A DNA stretch of 64,000 bases. Source: Streptomyces sennicomposti. Lineage in GTDB: Bacteria; Actinomycetota; Actinomycetes; Streptomycetales; Streptomycetaceae. The stretch's first letter is position 1; the number at the start of each line of letters is the position of its first letter. The DNA is taken from the NCBI RefSeq assembly GCF_019890635.1, contig NZ_JAIOAB010000013.1, forward strand, positions 1 through 64,000. The letters are read 5' to 3'. The position numbers were made by a program, and so were the translations under genes. The notes under the pieces are model-generated. The model was not told the origin of the DNA. It ran no database searches and saw nothing but the letters and a program-made list of their open reading frames with translations. This document shows positions 25,590 to 35,528 of the stretch, piece by piece.

Positions 25590-28229
25590 TCAGTGCGCGG
25601 TGGCGCCCGCCGCCGCACCGGCCGCGATGAGCTTGCGGTTGATGTCCCTGACCTGGTCCGGGTAGACCTTCAGGACCGCCCGGTCGTAGGTGATCAGGCC
25701 GTTGAGTTCGCCCTCCACATCGCTGATCTGGGTGTAGACCGAGCCGGAGAGTCCGGCGGCGGCGTTAGGGATGAGCTGGCTGGTGTTCTCCACGTAGGTC
25801 TTGGTCATCTCGGCGATGTCGGCGGGGCCGTCACCGTAGTCCTGGCCGCCCGCGACACCCGCGATGTGACCGGGGATCGTGAGCGAGTAGCCGCCGTGCT
25901 CGCCGTCCACGGCGGCCCGGGTGGCGTCCGGCGCGGGGTTGGCCGGGCCGTGGTAGAGGTGGTAGTCGATGACGTCGCCGCGGCCGGAATCGCCCTTGGA
26001 GGCGCAGCAGTTGACTCCGGAGTGGGCGTCGACCAGGCGGGAGGGGTCCTGCTGCTTGACGGCGTCGGCGAGTTCACCGGTGGACTGCTTGCTCTGCTCG
26101 CCCCAGCCCTCGTTCATCATGGTCCACATGACGACGGAGGGGCTGCTGATGTGCTGGTCCACGATCTCGTGGACCTCCTTGGTGAACTCCTCGTTGCTCG
26201 CGGCGCTCGCGTGGTCGGTGTTGCGGCTCGGCATGTCCTGCCAGACCATCAGGCCGAGCTTGTCGGCCCAGTAGTACCAGCGGGCGGGCTCCACCTTGAT
26301 GTGCTTGCGCACGGCGTTGAACCCGAGCTGCTTGTGCAGCTGGAGGTCGGACTTGAGGGCGGCGTCGGTCGGCGCGGTGTAGACGCCGTCGGGCCAGAAG
26401 CCCTGGTCGAGGGTGGACAGCAGGAAGGTGGGCTTGCCGTTCAGCTCGATCTTGTTGACGCCGCCGACCTTGGCCACGGAGACCGACCGCATGCCGAAGT
26501 AGGAGCCGACGCTGTCGTGCGAGCGGCCGTCGTCGAGGGTGACCTTCAGGTCGTAGAGGAAGGGGTGGTCCGGGCTCCACAGCTTCGGGTTGCCGATGTG
26601 CAGCCGCAGGGCGGTTCCGGCGGCGCCGGAGACCGAGCCGACGCGCTTGTGGCCGTCGTACGCGGTGGCGGTCACCCGGGCGGTGCGCTTGGCGCCGGCG
26701 CTCGGGCGGACCGTGACGGACAGGGTGTCGTCCTTCAGGTTCGGGGTGAGCACGAGCGAGTCGATGCTCTCCTCGGGGACCGGTTCCAGCCACACGGTCT
26801 GCCAGATGCCGGAGGTGGGCGTGTACCAGATGCCGCTCGGGTCGGTGGACTGCTTGCCGGTGGCCTGGTCGGAGGCGTCGGTGGTGTCCCTGATCTTCAG
26901 CAGCACCGTCTGGTCGCCGTGCCGGGTGACGGCGTCGGTGATGTCCGCGGTGAACGCCTCGTAGCCGCCGAGGTGATGGGCGACCTGCTTGCCGTTGACG
27001 TAGACCCAGGCCTCGTAGTCGACCGCGCCGAAGTTCAGGTGCAGCCGGTTGCCCGAGCCGACCCGCCAGCCGGCCGGGACCTTGAAGGTGCGCTGGTACA
27101 GCGACCAGTCGTGGTGCTCGGCGACGCCGGACAGCGGCGCCTCCATCGGGTAGGGCACCAGGATCTTCCCGCTCAGCTTGCCCTTGGGCAGCGCGGCGTC
27201 CTGCGTGGTGCCCTGGAACTGCCAGGTGCCGTTGAGGTTGGCCCACTGCTTGCGGGTCTGCTGCGGGCGCGGGTACTCGGGCAGGGCGTTGGAGGGGGAG
27301 ACGTCCTTGGCCCACTTGGTGGCGAAGTACCAGGTGGAGTTGTTCTGCGCCACGCTGGAGAACACGCCGAGCGGACCGGCGGCGGTGGTCAGCCCGCCCT
27401 GGCCGTCGTAGCTGATGCGGACCTCGGACTTCAGGGCCGCCGGGGTGTCGCTCTCGGCGGCGGTGAGGACCAGCTTGGAGCGGTCGGCGGGGTCGGTCGT
27501 CACGGTCGGCGACCAGCGCTGCCCGCCCGCGATCACCGACAGGTGCTTGGTCAGGTCCGCGGGCAACGCGGCGACCCTGTCCGGGAGTTGCACGACGGCC
27601 TTGCGGCCCGAGGTGTCGACCGTGCTGTGCAGGTCGAGGGGCGCGTAGTCGTCCGGCAGGTGCAGGGCGGAGTCGGGGACGGGCTGGCGGTCGATGCCGG
27701 GGCCGGACCACTCGGTCTGGATGTAGGCGCCGCCGTTGCCCTGGTTGTAGTCGAAGGACAGCTGGTGCTCACCGGCGGTCAGCGTGACGGGCTGGGACTG
27801 GGTCTGCACGTCCCAGTCGGTCGTCCAGTGGTCGATGACGCTGGCGCCGTCCAGCGACATGCGGAAGCCGTTGTCGCCCTTGATGTAGAAGGTGTACGAC
27901 CCACCCGTCGGTATGTCCAGCTTGCCGGTCCAGTGCACGGCGACGTTCAGGGTGGAGCCGGCGCAGCTGCGCAGGGTCGGGAGGAGGTCCTTGACGTTGA
28001 GGGACGGCTGGACTCCGCTGCTGGTGTAGGTGGCGAAGTCCAGTGAGGTGCTGTCGGAGCTGAGGTAGCAGTCGCTGCGCAGCCCCTGCGCGGTGGTGCC
28101 CGCGGCGGCCTCGGCGGCCGGGGCCGCCTGCGCGAGGGTGGCCGGGGTGAGGAGCGCCGCGCCGAGCAGCAGCGGGGCGAGGGCGGCCAGTCCGCGGGTC
28201 AGCGGGGTGCGGTTTCTTCCGGGACTCAA
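25590..28229 (-). CDS. Secreted GH2 glycosidase with N-terminal PA14 domain
   Basis: This is an 879-residue exported enzyme: a signal peptide (LAALAPLLLGAALLTPATLAQA), then a PA14 carbohydrate-binding domain (~50-180: GSYTFYIKGDNGFRMSLDG, LSFDYNQGNGGAYIQTEW). The GH2 sugar-binding, immunoglobulin-like and TIM-barrel domains follow. The acid/base is Glu707 in MMNEGWGE. The start is a TTG at 28229 behind AAAGGTG. There is no better in-frame start near the signal peptide. It is either cotranscribed with the GH127 gene 195 bases upstream or separately promoted. The specificity (beta-galactoside, beta-arabinoside or other) cannot be fixed from sequence alone. Confidence 0.85.
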   Translation of the reverse strand: MSPGRNRTPLTRGLAALAPLLLGAALLTPATLAQAAPAAEAAAGTTAQGLRSDCYLSSDSTSLDFATYTSSGVQPSLNVKDLLPTLRSCAGSTLNVAVHWTGKLDIPTGGSYTFYIKGDNGFRMSLDGASVIDHWTTDWDVQTQSQPVTLTAGEHQLSFDYNQGNGGAYIQTEWSGPGIDRQPVPDSALHLPDDYAPLDLHSTVDTSGRKAVVQLPDRVAALPADLTKHLSVIAGGQRWSPTVTTDPADRSKLVLTAAESDTPAALKSEVRISYDGQGGLTTAAGPLGVFSSVAQNNSTWYFATKWAKDVSPSNALPEYPRPQQTRKQWANLNGTWQFQGTTQDAALPKGKLSGKILVPYPMEAPLSGVAEHHDWSLYQRTFKVPAGWRVGSGNRLHLNFGAVDYEAWVYVNGKQVAHHLGGYEAFTADITDAVTRHGDQTVLLKIRDTTDASDQATGKQSTDPSGIWYTPTSGIWQTVWLEPVPEESIDSLVLTPNLKDDTLSVTVRPSAGAKRTARVTATAYDGHKRVGSVSGAAGTALRLHIGNPKLWSPDHPFLYDLKVTLDDGRSHDSVGSYFGMRSVSVAKVGGVNKIELNGKPTFLLSTLDQGFWPDGVYTAPTDAALKSDLQLHKQLGFNAVRKHIKVEPARWYYWADKLGLMVWQDMPSRNTDHASAASNEEFTKEVHEIVDQHISSPSVVMWTMMNEGWGEQSKQSTGELADAVKQQDPSRLVDAHSGVNCCASKGDSGRGDVIDYHLYHGPANPAPDATRAAVDGEHGGYSLTIPGHIAGVAGGQDYGDGPADIAEMTKTYVENTSQLIPNAAAGLSGSVYTQISDVEGELNGLITYDRAVLKVYPDQVRDINRKLIAAGAAAGATAH

Positions 28230-28424
28230 CGGGGGTTCACCTTTCGTTCGGAGCGGTGACAGGGGCTGCCGGGCGGTGCTGTCGGGGATCGGTGGCAGAC
28301 CCTCGGGGTTTCTCCGGGGCGCTCGGGCGCGCCGGGCCGTGCGGCCCGTGCACCGGCCGTGGCGGCGGGCGCGTGGGCCGACGACTGCGTGCGCGCCGGG
28401 CGGCCTGGCCGGGCGCGCGGGCCG

Positions 28425-30875
28425 TCACGGTCCGGTGCGCCAGGCCAGCAGGCCGCCGGAGAACCCGGTCTTCAGCTGCGCGGTGATGCGCAGGGCGGTG
28501 GTGGTCACGGCGGGGAAGGAGAGTTCGTTGAAGCGGTCGATAGCGGTGCCGTGGTCGGCGTCCGCGCCGGCCGGCTGCCAACTGCCGTCCGTCGCGCGGT
28601 ACTCCAGCCGCCAGGCGGCGGGGACGCGGCAGGCGCCGTGACCGGTGTCGTCGTACCAGTACACCGACACCGCGCCGACGCGGACGGGTTCGGCGTAGGC
28701 GTACTGGACCCATTCCTCGGCGCCGGTGCGGTCCCACCAGGTGAAGCGCGGCACCGACTGGTCGTAGGAGCCGGACGGTTCGACGGCGGCGTTCATGAGC
28801 AGCGCCTGCGGACTGTCGACGCCGCTGAACGAGGCAGTGACGGCCGCCCATTCACGCGCCGTGGCCGAAGTGCCGGCGGTCGGGAAGGAGGTGATGCGCA
28901 GCCGTGCGGCGGCGGCCGGGATCAGGGTGAGCTGTTCGACCGGCTGCGTGGTGCGCGCGGGGCTGTGCTGGAGCGGGGCGAGGACGTTCTGGTCGTCGGT
29001 GGTCCAGCCGGGCAGCCGCCGGCCCCGGGCCCGGATGCGGACCGGAGTGCCGTCCTGGGTGTAGGGGTTGGCGGCGCGGGCGCGGGTGCGTTCCACGACG
29101 AGGGACCGGGCGGGGTCGCGTGGGTCCAGGTCCAGGGCGTGGTTCCAGGGCGAGCCGGGGCGCACCTCGTACTCCGGCCAGGCGTCGGTGCCGCCGGAGC
29201 GCTGCCACTGCTCCTCGATGCGCAGGGAGTAGGTCAGGGGGCCGTGGTGGACGGAGACGGAGTCCTCGTCGGCGCCCCAGGTGCGGACCGTCGTCCTCAT
29301 CGGCAGGTGCAGCACGATCTGGTCGCCGTCGTGCCAGCGCCGGTCGAGGACGAGGTGGCCGCCGCTGCGCCGCGCGTCCGCCGGCCGGCCGCCGAGCCGT
29401 ACCGCGGGCCGCTCGCACCAGCCGGGGACGCGCAGATAGAGCGGGAAGGAGACGGGACGCGGTGTGGACACCTGGAACGTCACGGTGTCGCCGAAGGGGT
29501 ACTCGGTGCGCTCGGCGACGGTGACGGCGGTGCCGTCGCCGACCTTGGCGCGGACGACGGACTCGCCGTACAGCGAGGCGCACAGGCCGCCGTCGGCGCT
29601 CGCGAGCCACATCTCCTCGGCGTAGTAGGGCCAGCCCATGCCGTAGTTGTGGGGGCAGCAGCGGTACTGGTGGATGCCCGGCATGTACGCCTGCATGGCG
29701 AAGGAGTTGTTGAACTGGCCGTGCGTCTTGGCAACGTTGTCCAGCTGGACGCCGTTGGCGGCCGTGACGTAGTGGGTGCCCTTCTGGAGCGGGTCGAAGG
29801 CGGCGGGCAGCGTGTTGAGGGCGAGATCCTCGCAGCGGTCGGCCCACACCGTGTCCCCGGTCAGCCGGGCGAGCAGCTGGTGGCTGTGCATGAACTCGAC
29901 GATGCCGCACGTCTCGAAGCCCTGGCGCGGGTCGTGGTAGCCGGGGCGGGCGTTCTCGTCCGCGGCGAAACCGCCGCCGGGGAACTGGCCGTAGGTCCGC
30001 ATGACGGTGTCGTAGACGCGCCGGGTGGCGGCGAGGAAGGAGTCGTCGCCGGCGAGGACGCCGTACTGGGCGGGTTCGCGGAAGCCCTGGGCGAGGTTGA
30101 CGTTGTGCCAGGTCGGGATGGAGTGCGTGTAGTCGGCGCTGTGGGCGTGCAGGGTGCGGACCAGGTCGAGCAGCCAGTCCTCGCCGGTGCGGTTGTACAC
30201 CCAGTACGCGGTGTCGATGGTGTCGCCGACGCGGGCCGCGCCCCAGCCCTGCCCGAAGAGCGTGCCGGGCTGGGTGTGCAGGTACTTCAGCCAGCCGGTC
30301 AGGGTGGGGAGGACCCGGTCGTCGCCGCTGTACTCGTGCCAGGTGCGCAGCGCGTCCAGGACGGGCATGTACGGCCAGAAGTCGGGGCCGCCGTTGAGCG
30401 CGGTGCGCAGCCGGGCGGGGCCGAAGAAGCCGTCGGACTGCCGGGTGGCGAGGATGCGGTCGATCCAGTCGCGGGTCAGCTCCAGCACGCGGGCGTCCTG
30501 GGTGACGTAACCGAGGTCGCCGAACCCGCGCAGCCAGTACGGCAGTTCCTCCCAGCCGTCGTTGGCCGGGACGGACCAGCCGCTGGTCTTCGGGTCGAGG
30601 TAGTCGGACACCTCGGGCATGCGCCCGTTCAAGCCGTCCAGTTGCAGGTCCAGTTGGGTGCGCAGCCAGCCCTTGGGGGTGACGCTGCCGGGCGGCAGCC
30701 GCAGGAAGGGCTCCTGCCGCAGCGGGGCCCGGTTGGCGGTGTAGTGGGGACGGCGGCCGGCGGCCGGGACGACGGGGCCGGGCGGTGTGGCGGCGTGCGC
30801 GGGCGTGGCGGCGCCGGCCAGGGCGGCGGCGCCGGCGACCGACATGGAGCCGGTCAGGAACGTACGGCGTTCCAT
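28425..30875 (-). CDS. Secreted GH127 beta-L-arabinofuranosidase (Tat substrate)
   Basis: This is an 816-residue protein with a twin-arginine signal (MERRTFLTGSMSVAGAAALAG) and an (alpha/alpha)6 barrel of the former DUF1680 family. The catalytic zinc-cysteine site is complete: Glu321 and Cys323 (FETCG), Cys406 and nucleophile Cys407 (YRCCPHN). These match Glu338, Cys340, Cys417 and Cys418 of the characterised bifidobacterial enzyme. A C-terminal beta-sandwich of discoidin/F5-8 type follows (from about residue 670). Tat export fits a metal-loaded enzyme. A LacI operator lies upstream at 31219. The expected role is release of beta-L-arabinofuranose, for example from plant hydroxyproline-rich glycans. 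Confidence 0.9.
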   Translation of the reverse strand: MERRTFLTGSMSVAGAAALAGAATPAHAATPPGPVVPAAGRRPHYTANRAPLRQEPFLRLPPGSVTPKGWLRTQLDLQLDGLNGRMPEVSDYLDPKTSGWSVPANDGWEELPYWLRGFGDLGYVTQDARVLELTRDWIDRILATRQSDGFFGPARLRTALNGGPDFWPYMPVLDALRTWHEYSGDDRVLPTLTGWLKYLHTQPGTLFGQGWGAARVGDTIDTAYWVYNRTGEDWLLDLVRTLHAHSADYTHSIPTWHNVNLAQGFREPAQYGVLAGDDSFLAATRRVYDTVMRTYGQFPGGGFAADENARPGYHDPRQGFETCGIVEFMHSHQLLARLTGDTVWADRCEDLALNTLPAAFDPLQKGTHYVTAANGVQLDNVAKTHGQFNNSFAMQAYMPGIHQYRCCPHNYGMGWPYYAEEMWLASADGGLCASLYGESVVRAKVGDGTAVTVAERTEYPFGDTVTFQVSTPRPVSFPLYLRVPGWCERPAVRLGGRPADARRSGGHLVLDRRWHDGDQIVLHLPMRTTVRTWGADEDSVSVHHGPLTYSLRIEEQWQRSGGTDAWPEYEVRPGSPWNHALDLDPRDPARSLVVERTRARAANPYTQDGTPVRIRARGRRLPGWTTDDQNVLAPLQHSPARTTQPVEQLTLIPAAAARLRITSFPTAGTSATAREWAAVTASFSGVDSPQALLMNAAVEPSGSYDQSVPRFTWWDRTGAEEWVQYAYAEPVRVGAVSVYWYDDTGHGACRVPAAWRLEYRATDGSWQPAGADADHGTAIDRFNELSFPAVTTTALRITAQLKTGFSGGLLAWRTGP

Positions 30876-31218
30876 GAACTGCCCTTCCTGTGGGAGGACC
30901 GTGTCCAGCGGGTGCGGGGCTTGCGGGTCCAGCGGCGGTGCGGCGGTGCTGCGGTGCTGCTAGGCGTCCGGTCGGGGCGCGGGATGCGGAGTGCGGGGTA
31001 CGGGGCGCGGGGTGCGGGGTTTGGGGCGCGGGTTTGTGGGGGGCTTCGCACGGAGCGCACGAGGTGGCGGGGCGCGCGGACAGGGCGTGCCGGGACCCGG
31101 CCCTGACGGATCATCAGGTACGGGTACGGCTGTGCCGGAGCGGTCCCGGCAGGCGGCCGGCACGGGGTGCGGACGGCTCGGTCCGTCCGCGCCGCGACCC
31201 TCGGCGGTGACGGACACC

Positions 31219-31232
31219 TAACAACGTTGTAA
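31219..31232. promoter_or_regulatory. LacI operator copy 3 (GH127 side)
   Basis: The best match in the locus, TAACAACGTTGTAA, contains a perfect palindrome ACAACGTTGT (31221-31230). The 30876-31608 interval has no gene. It contains this site, a long GC-rich leader for the leftward GH127 gene, and the rightward transporter promoter at 31463. Confidence 0.7.
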
Positions 31233-31462
31233 ACGAAAGCAGCCACATGACAGCACAGCCCCGATCGGGGTGTCCACCCCTCTGCACGATTCTTCTCGCG
31301 CCCCGCGCCCGGACCTCGGAAATCGTGGAAATACCGCTGTTCAGAGGGGATTTGACGACCGGAGCGGTACCCGGCGAGCCCGCCGCCGCCCTCATGGCGC
31401 CCGGTGTGCGGTCACCGCCCGGACCCGGGAAAACCGGCGTCGGAAAGGTTGCGTACCGCGGG

Positions 31463-31505
31463 TTGACATCCGGTTTGACGTTCCCTCAATGTCTACAACG
31501 TTGAA
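31463..31505 (+). promoter_or_regulatory. Sugar ABC operon promoter with LacI operator copy 4
   Basis: TTGACA (31463-31468) with CTCAAT (31485-31490) at a 16-base spacing gives a promoter. The operator TACAACGTTGAA (31494-31505) covers the transcription start. A second -35-like TTGACG lies at 31475. Confidence 0.7.
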
Positions 31506-31608
31506 AAGCCCGCCTGTCGGCACCGCACCCTTCGATCGAGGGTCCAGGTGGTCCCCCGCCTTTTCCGCCCCGCCCCTTCGTCCACCCCGTTGAGGATGTG
31601 ATCGGCGC

Positions 31609-32721
31609 GTGAACGTCCAGTCCAAGACCTTCTCTGCCGCAGTGCTGGCCGCCGGGCTGTGCCTGGCCGTCACCGGATGCACCAAGTCGGACTCGTCCGA
31701 CTCCGGCGGCGACTCCAAGTCCTCGGCCGCCGCGAACGACAACGCGGCCGCCTCGCAGCAGGTCGCCTCGCCCTCCGCGGCGGGACCCGGCTGCACCTAC
31801 AAGACGTACGGCGGCGGTGTCCCCAAGCTGGACATCACCGACGGCAAGACGGTCGTCGGCTTCTCGCAGTCGGAGTCGACCAGCAACCCGTTCCGGGCCA
31901 CCGAGACCAAGAGCATCGAGCAGCAGGCGAAGAAGCTGGGCGTCAAGCTCATCCAGCGCAACGCCAACGCCGATGTCAACGCGCAGAACTCGCAGATCGA
32001 GGACATGATCGCGCAGGGCGCCAAGGTCCTCATCGTGGCGCCGGAGAACTCCGACGGCCTCGGCCCGGCGCTCGCCAAGGCCAAGTCCGCCAAGGTCCCG
32101 GTGCTCACCATCGACCGCACGGTCGGCGGCAGCGCCTGCACGGACTTCATGGCCTTCATCGGCTCCGACTTCTACCACCAGGCGCAGATCGCGGCCGACG
32201 ACCTGGCCGGCGCCACCGGCGGCGAGGCCCATGTCGCCATCCTGACCGGCACCCCGGGCAACAACGTCACCACCGACCGGACCAAGGGCTTCCAGGACCA
32301 GGCCAAGGCCAAGTACCCGAAGATGAAGATCGTGGCCTCGCAGACGGGCAACTTCGCCCAGACCGACGGCCAGAAGGTGATGGAGCAGCTGCTCCAGTCG
32401 CACTCCGACATCAACGCGGTCTACGCGGAGAACGACGAGATGGCGCTCGGCGCGATCCAGGCCATCCGGTCGGCCGGCAAGACGCCCGGCAAGGACGTCA
32501 AGGTGGTCTCCATCGACGGCATCGAGCAGGCCGTGAAGAACGTCGCCGCCGGCCAGATGGTCTCCGACATCGAGACCAACCCGCGCTTCGGCCCGCTGGC
32601 CTTCCAGGCGCTGCAGGACTTCTACGGCGACACCGGCGTCCAGCCCAAGGTGATCATCAAGGACGGTCACTTCACCGCCGACAACGCCCAGCAGGCCCTC
32701 GACCAGGGTCTCGTGTACTGA
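31609..32721 (+). CDS. Sugar ABC transporter substrate-binding lipoprotein (YtfQ-like)
   Basis: This is a 370-residue periplasmic-binding-protein-1 family lipoprotein. Its signal peptide ends with the lipobox LAVTGC (Cys24), followed by a Ser/Ala linker. The core reads VVGFSQSESTSNPFRATETKSI, then VLIVAPENSDGLGPAL, VPVLTIDRTV and VVSIDGIEQAV. This pattern is close to the galactofuranose-binding YtfQ. The GTG start has only a distant GAGG. It is the first gene of the four-gene importer. The neighbouring furanosidases suggest L-arabinofuranose or galactofuranose as the ligand. Confidence 0.88.
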   Translation: MNVQSKTFSAAVLAAGLCLAVTGCTKSDSSDSGGDSKSSAAANDNAAASQQVASPSAAGPGCTYKTYGGGVPKLDITDGKTVVGFSQSESTSNPFRATETKSIEQQAKKLGVKLIQRNANADVNAQNSQIEDMIAQGAKVLIVAPENSDGLGPALAKAKSAKVPVLTIDRTVGGSACTDFMAFIGSDFYHQAQIAADDLAGATGGEAHVAILTGTPGNNVTTDRTKGFQDQAKAKYPKMKIVASQTGNFAQTDGQKVMEQLLQSHSDINAVYAENDEMALGAIQAIRSAGKTPGKDVKVVSIDGIEQAVKNVAAGQMVSDIETNPRFGPLAFQALQDFYGDTGVQPKVIIKDGHFTADNAQQALDQGLVY

Positions 32722-32826
32722 GGCCGCACCGCACCGGGCGTGCCGGGGCCGGGCCGCGTCGCCGTGGCCCCGGCCGGTCCGGCCGACCGGCGGCTGCCTC
32801 GGGCAGCCCGCATGAGGAGGAAGACG

Positions 32827-34563
32827 TTGGTCCAGCAGGACCCGGCACCTCGCAGCGACTGGATCGTGGAAGTCGCCGGGGTGGACAAGAGCTTCGCGGG
32901 CGTCCACGCCCTGCGCGGGGTGGACTTCCGTCTGCGCCCCGGTGAGGTGCACGCCCTCATCGGCGAGAACGGCGCCGGGAAGTCGACGCTGATCAAGGTG
33001 ATGACGGGCGTGTACCGGCCCGACGCGGGCCGGATCCGGTTCGCGGGCGAGGACCGCGCCTTCCGCAATCCGCTGGAGGCGCAGGCGGCCGGCATCTCGA
33101 CCATCTACCAGGAGGTCAACCTCGTCCCGCTGATGTCGGTGGCCCGCAACCTGTGTCTGGGGCGCGAGCCGCGCCGCTTCGGCCTGGTCGACGTACGGGC
33201 GATGAACCGCCTGGCCGCCGAGGCGCTGAAGCGCTACGGCGTGGACGTGGACGTGACCCGTCCGCTCGGTTCGCTCGGGCTCGGCGCCCAGCAGATGGTG
33301 GCCCTGGCACGCGCCGTGCAGATCGACGCCCGTGTGGTGGTGATGGACGAGCCGACCTCGTCGCTCGAACCGCGCGAGGTGGAGACCCTGTTCTCGGTGA
33401 TCCGCGATCTGAAACGGCAGGGCATCGCCGTCGTCTACGTCAGCCACCGACTGGACGAGCTGTACGCGATCTGCGACCGGGTCACGGTGATGCGGGACGG
33501 CGCGGTCGTGCACACCGGCGAGATGGCCGGGCTGGAACGGCTCAGGCTGATCTCGCTGATGCTCGGCCGCGAGATGTCCACCGTCCGGGCCAAGGGCGCC
33601 ACCGCGTTCGGCGGCGAGCACGAGCGGCGCGAGGGCGTGCCGGCGCTGCGCGCCACCGGGCTGACCGTGCGGCACCGGGTGCACGGCGTGGACGTCGACA
33701 TCCACCGCGGGGAGGTCGTGGGGCTCGGCGGGCTGCTCGGGGCCGGGCGCAGCGAGACCGCCAAGGCGATCACCGGGGCGCTGGCCACGGACGGCGGCGC
33801 CGTCGAGGTGGAGGGGACCGAGCTGGCCCGGCGCAGCCCGGCCGCCGCCATCAAGGCCGGGGTGGTGATGCTCGCCGAGGACCGCAAGACGGAGGGCATC
33901 CTGCCCAATCTGTCCGTGCGGGAGAACATCTCGCTCGCCCTGTTGCCCCGGCTGGCCCGCGCGGGCGTGGTCTCGCAGGCCAAGCAGGACGAGGTGGTGC
34001 GCTTCTTCATGGAGCGGCTGCGCATCAAGGCGTCCGGTCCCGACCAGAAGGTCAGCGATCTGTCCGGCGGCAACCAGCAGAAGGTGCTGCTGGCCCGCTG
34101 GCTGTGCCTGGACCCGAAGGTGCTGCTGCTGGACGAGCCCACCCGCGGTATCGACGTGGGCGCCAAGGCGGAGGTGCAGGCGCTCATCGACGAACTCGCC
34201 GAGCAGGGGCTCGGGGTGCTGCTGATCTCCTCGGACCTGGAGGAGCTGATCGAGGGCTCCGACCGGATCGTCGTCCTCAAGGACGGCCGGGCCGTCGGCC
34301 ATCTCGAGGGCGACGACGTGAGCGAACAGGCGGTCCTCGACACCCTCGCCACCGCCGACCCGGCGGACGGTGCGGAGCCGACGGGGGATGACGCGCAGGC
34401 GTCGGAGGACGCCGGAAGCGCCGTGCGCGCCGAGGCCGCCGTGCCCACCGAGGCCACCGAGGCCACCGAGCCCACCGAGCCCACCGAGGCCGTCGGCGAC
34501 GAACACCCGCAGGACCGGAGCCGGTCGGCCGGCCACGCCGTGACGAAGGAGGAGCCCCGATGA
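32827..34563 (+). CDS. Sugar ABC transporter ATP-binding protein (double cassette, YtfR/RbsA-like)
   Basis: This is a 578-residue protein with two nucleotide-binding domains, as in RbsA and AraG. The first has Walker A GENGAGKST, the LSGG equivalent LGLGAQQM, and Walker B VVVMDEPTSSLE. The second has a degenerate Walker A GLLGAGRSE, the signature LSGGNQQKV, and Walker B VLLLDEPTRGID. Only the first site should hydrolyse ATP well, typical of the class. The TTG at 32827 is preferred because GAGGAGG lies six bases before it. An ATG at 32812 would overlap that site. The C terminus has an unusual Glu/Thr/Pro repeat tail (TEATEATEPTEPTEA) of about 60 residues. Confidence 0.88.
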   Translation: MVQQDPAPRSDWIVEVAGVDKSFAGVHALRGVDFRLRPGEVHALIGENGAGKSTLIKVMTGVYRPDAGRIRFAGEDRAFRNPLEAQAAGISTIYQEVNLVPLMSVARNLCLGREPRRFGLVDVRAMNRLAAEALKRYGVDVDVTRPLGSLGLGAQQMVALARAVQIDARVVVMDEPTSSLEPREVETLFSVIRDLKRQGIAVVYVSHRLDELYAICDRVTVMRDGAVVHTGEMAGLERLRLISLMLGREMSTVRAKGATAFGGEHERREGVPALRATGLTVRHRVHGVDVDIHRGEVVGLGGLLGAGRSETAKAITGALATDGGAVEVEGTELARRSPAAAIKAGVVMLAEDRKTEGILPNLSVRENISLALLPRLARAGVVSQAKQDEVVRFFMERLRIKASGPDQKVSDLSGGNQQKVLLARWLCLDPKVLLLDEPTRGIDVGAKAEVQALIDELAEQGLGVLLISSDLEELIEGSDRIVVLKDGRAVGHLEGDDVSEQAVLDTLATADPADGAEPTGDDAQASEDAGSAVRAEAAVPTEATEATEPTEPTEAVGDEHPQDRSRSAGHAVTKEEPR

Positions 34564-35528
34564 CGCCCACCACCTGGGCCGGGCCGGACCTGCTGGACCG
34601 CGCCCGGCTGACCCGGCTGCTGCAGGCGTACGGCGTCTACGCGGCGCTGGTCGTCCTGTTCGTGGTGGCCGCCGTCCTGGACAGCTCGTTCCTGTCCGCG
34701 GGCAACGTGCGCATCCAGCTGTTCCAGGTCGCGCCGACGTTGATGGTCGCACTCGGCATGGCCCTGGTCATCGGCACCGAGGGCGTCGATCTGTCGGTCG
34801 GCGCGATGATCGCGCTCGCCGCCTCGGTCGTCCCGCTCTACGTCGGCTACGGCGCGCCGCTCGCGGTGCTCGTCGCCCTGGTGTTCGGCGCGGTGTCGGG
34901 GGCGGTGGGCGGCACGATGGTGGCCTTCGCCCGTATCCAGCCGATCGTCGCCACCCTCTCCCTGATGATCGGGCTGCGCGGTGTCGCCGAGCTGATCAAC
35001 GGCAACTCAGCCAAGCCGGTCATGAACTCCGGTCTGCTGAGCCTTGGTTCGGACGGTTTCGCCGGGGTGCCGCTGATGGCGTGGATCGCCGGGGTGTGCG
35101 CCGTGCTGACCGCGCTGCTGGTGCGCCGCACCACGTTCGGGCGGCAGTTGGTCGCCATCGGCGACAACCGGCAGGCGAGCAAGCTGGCCGGGCTGCCGGT
35201 GCGGCGCGTCCTCGTCACCGTGTACGTCCTCTCGGGCGTCCTCGCCGCCTTCGCGGGCGCGATGATCGTGGGGCACGGCGCGGAGGCGGATCCCGCCCAC
35301 CAGGGCCTCAACATGGAGCTGAACGCCATCACCGCGGTCGTGGTCGGCGGCACCCCGCTGACCGGCGGCCGGGTGCGGGTGCTCGGCACGGTGGCGGGCG
35401 CGCTGTTCATGCAGCTGATCACCGCCGTCCTCACCCAGCACAACGTGCACACGTCCTACACCCAACTCGTGGAGGCCGCCATCATCTGCTTCGCGGTCTA
35501 CGCCTCACAGGAGCGTGGTACCCGATGA
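34560..35528 (+). CDS. Sugar ABC transporter permease (YtfT-like)
   Basis: This is a 322-residue BPD_transp_2 permease with eight to ten hydrophobic helices. Family signatures are GTEGVDLSVGAMIALAAS, NGNSAKPV, GDNRQASKLAGLPV and AVVVGGTPLTGG. The ATG overlaps the stop of the ATPase gene (ATGA), and its own stop overlaps the next permease. It forms a heterodimeric channel with that neighbour. The order binding protein, ATPase, permease, permease is that of ytfQRT-yjfF. Confidence 0.9.
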   Translation: MTPTTWAGPDLLDRARLTRLLQAYGVYAALVVLFVVAAVLDSSFLSAGNVRIQLFQVAPTLMVALGMALVIGTEGVDLSVGAMIALAASVVPLYVGYGAPLAVLVALVFGAVSGAVGGTMVAFARIQPIVATLSLMIGLRGVAELINGNSAKPVMNSGLLSLGSDGFAGVPLMAWIAGVCAVLTALLVRRTTFGRQLVAIGDNRQASKLAGLPVRRVLVTVYVLSGVLAAFAGAMIVGHGAEADPAHQGLNMELNAITAVVVGGTPLTGGRVRVLGTVAGALFMQLITAVLTQHNVHTSYTQLVEAAIICFAVYASQERGTR

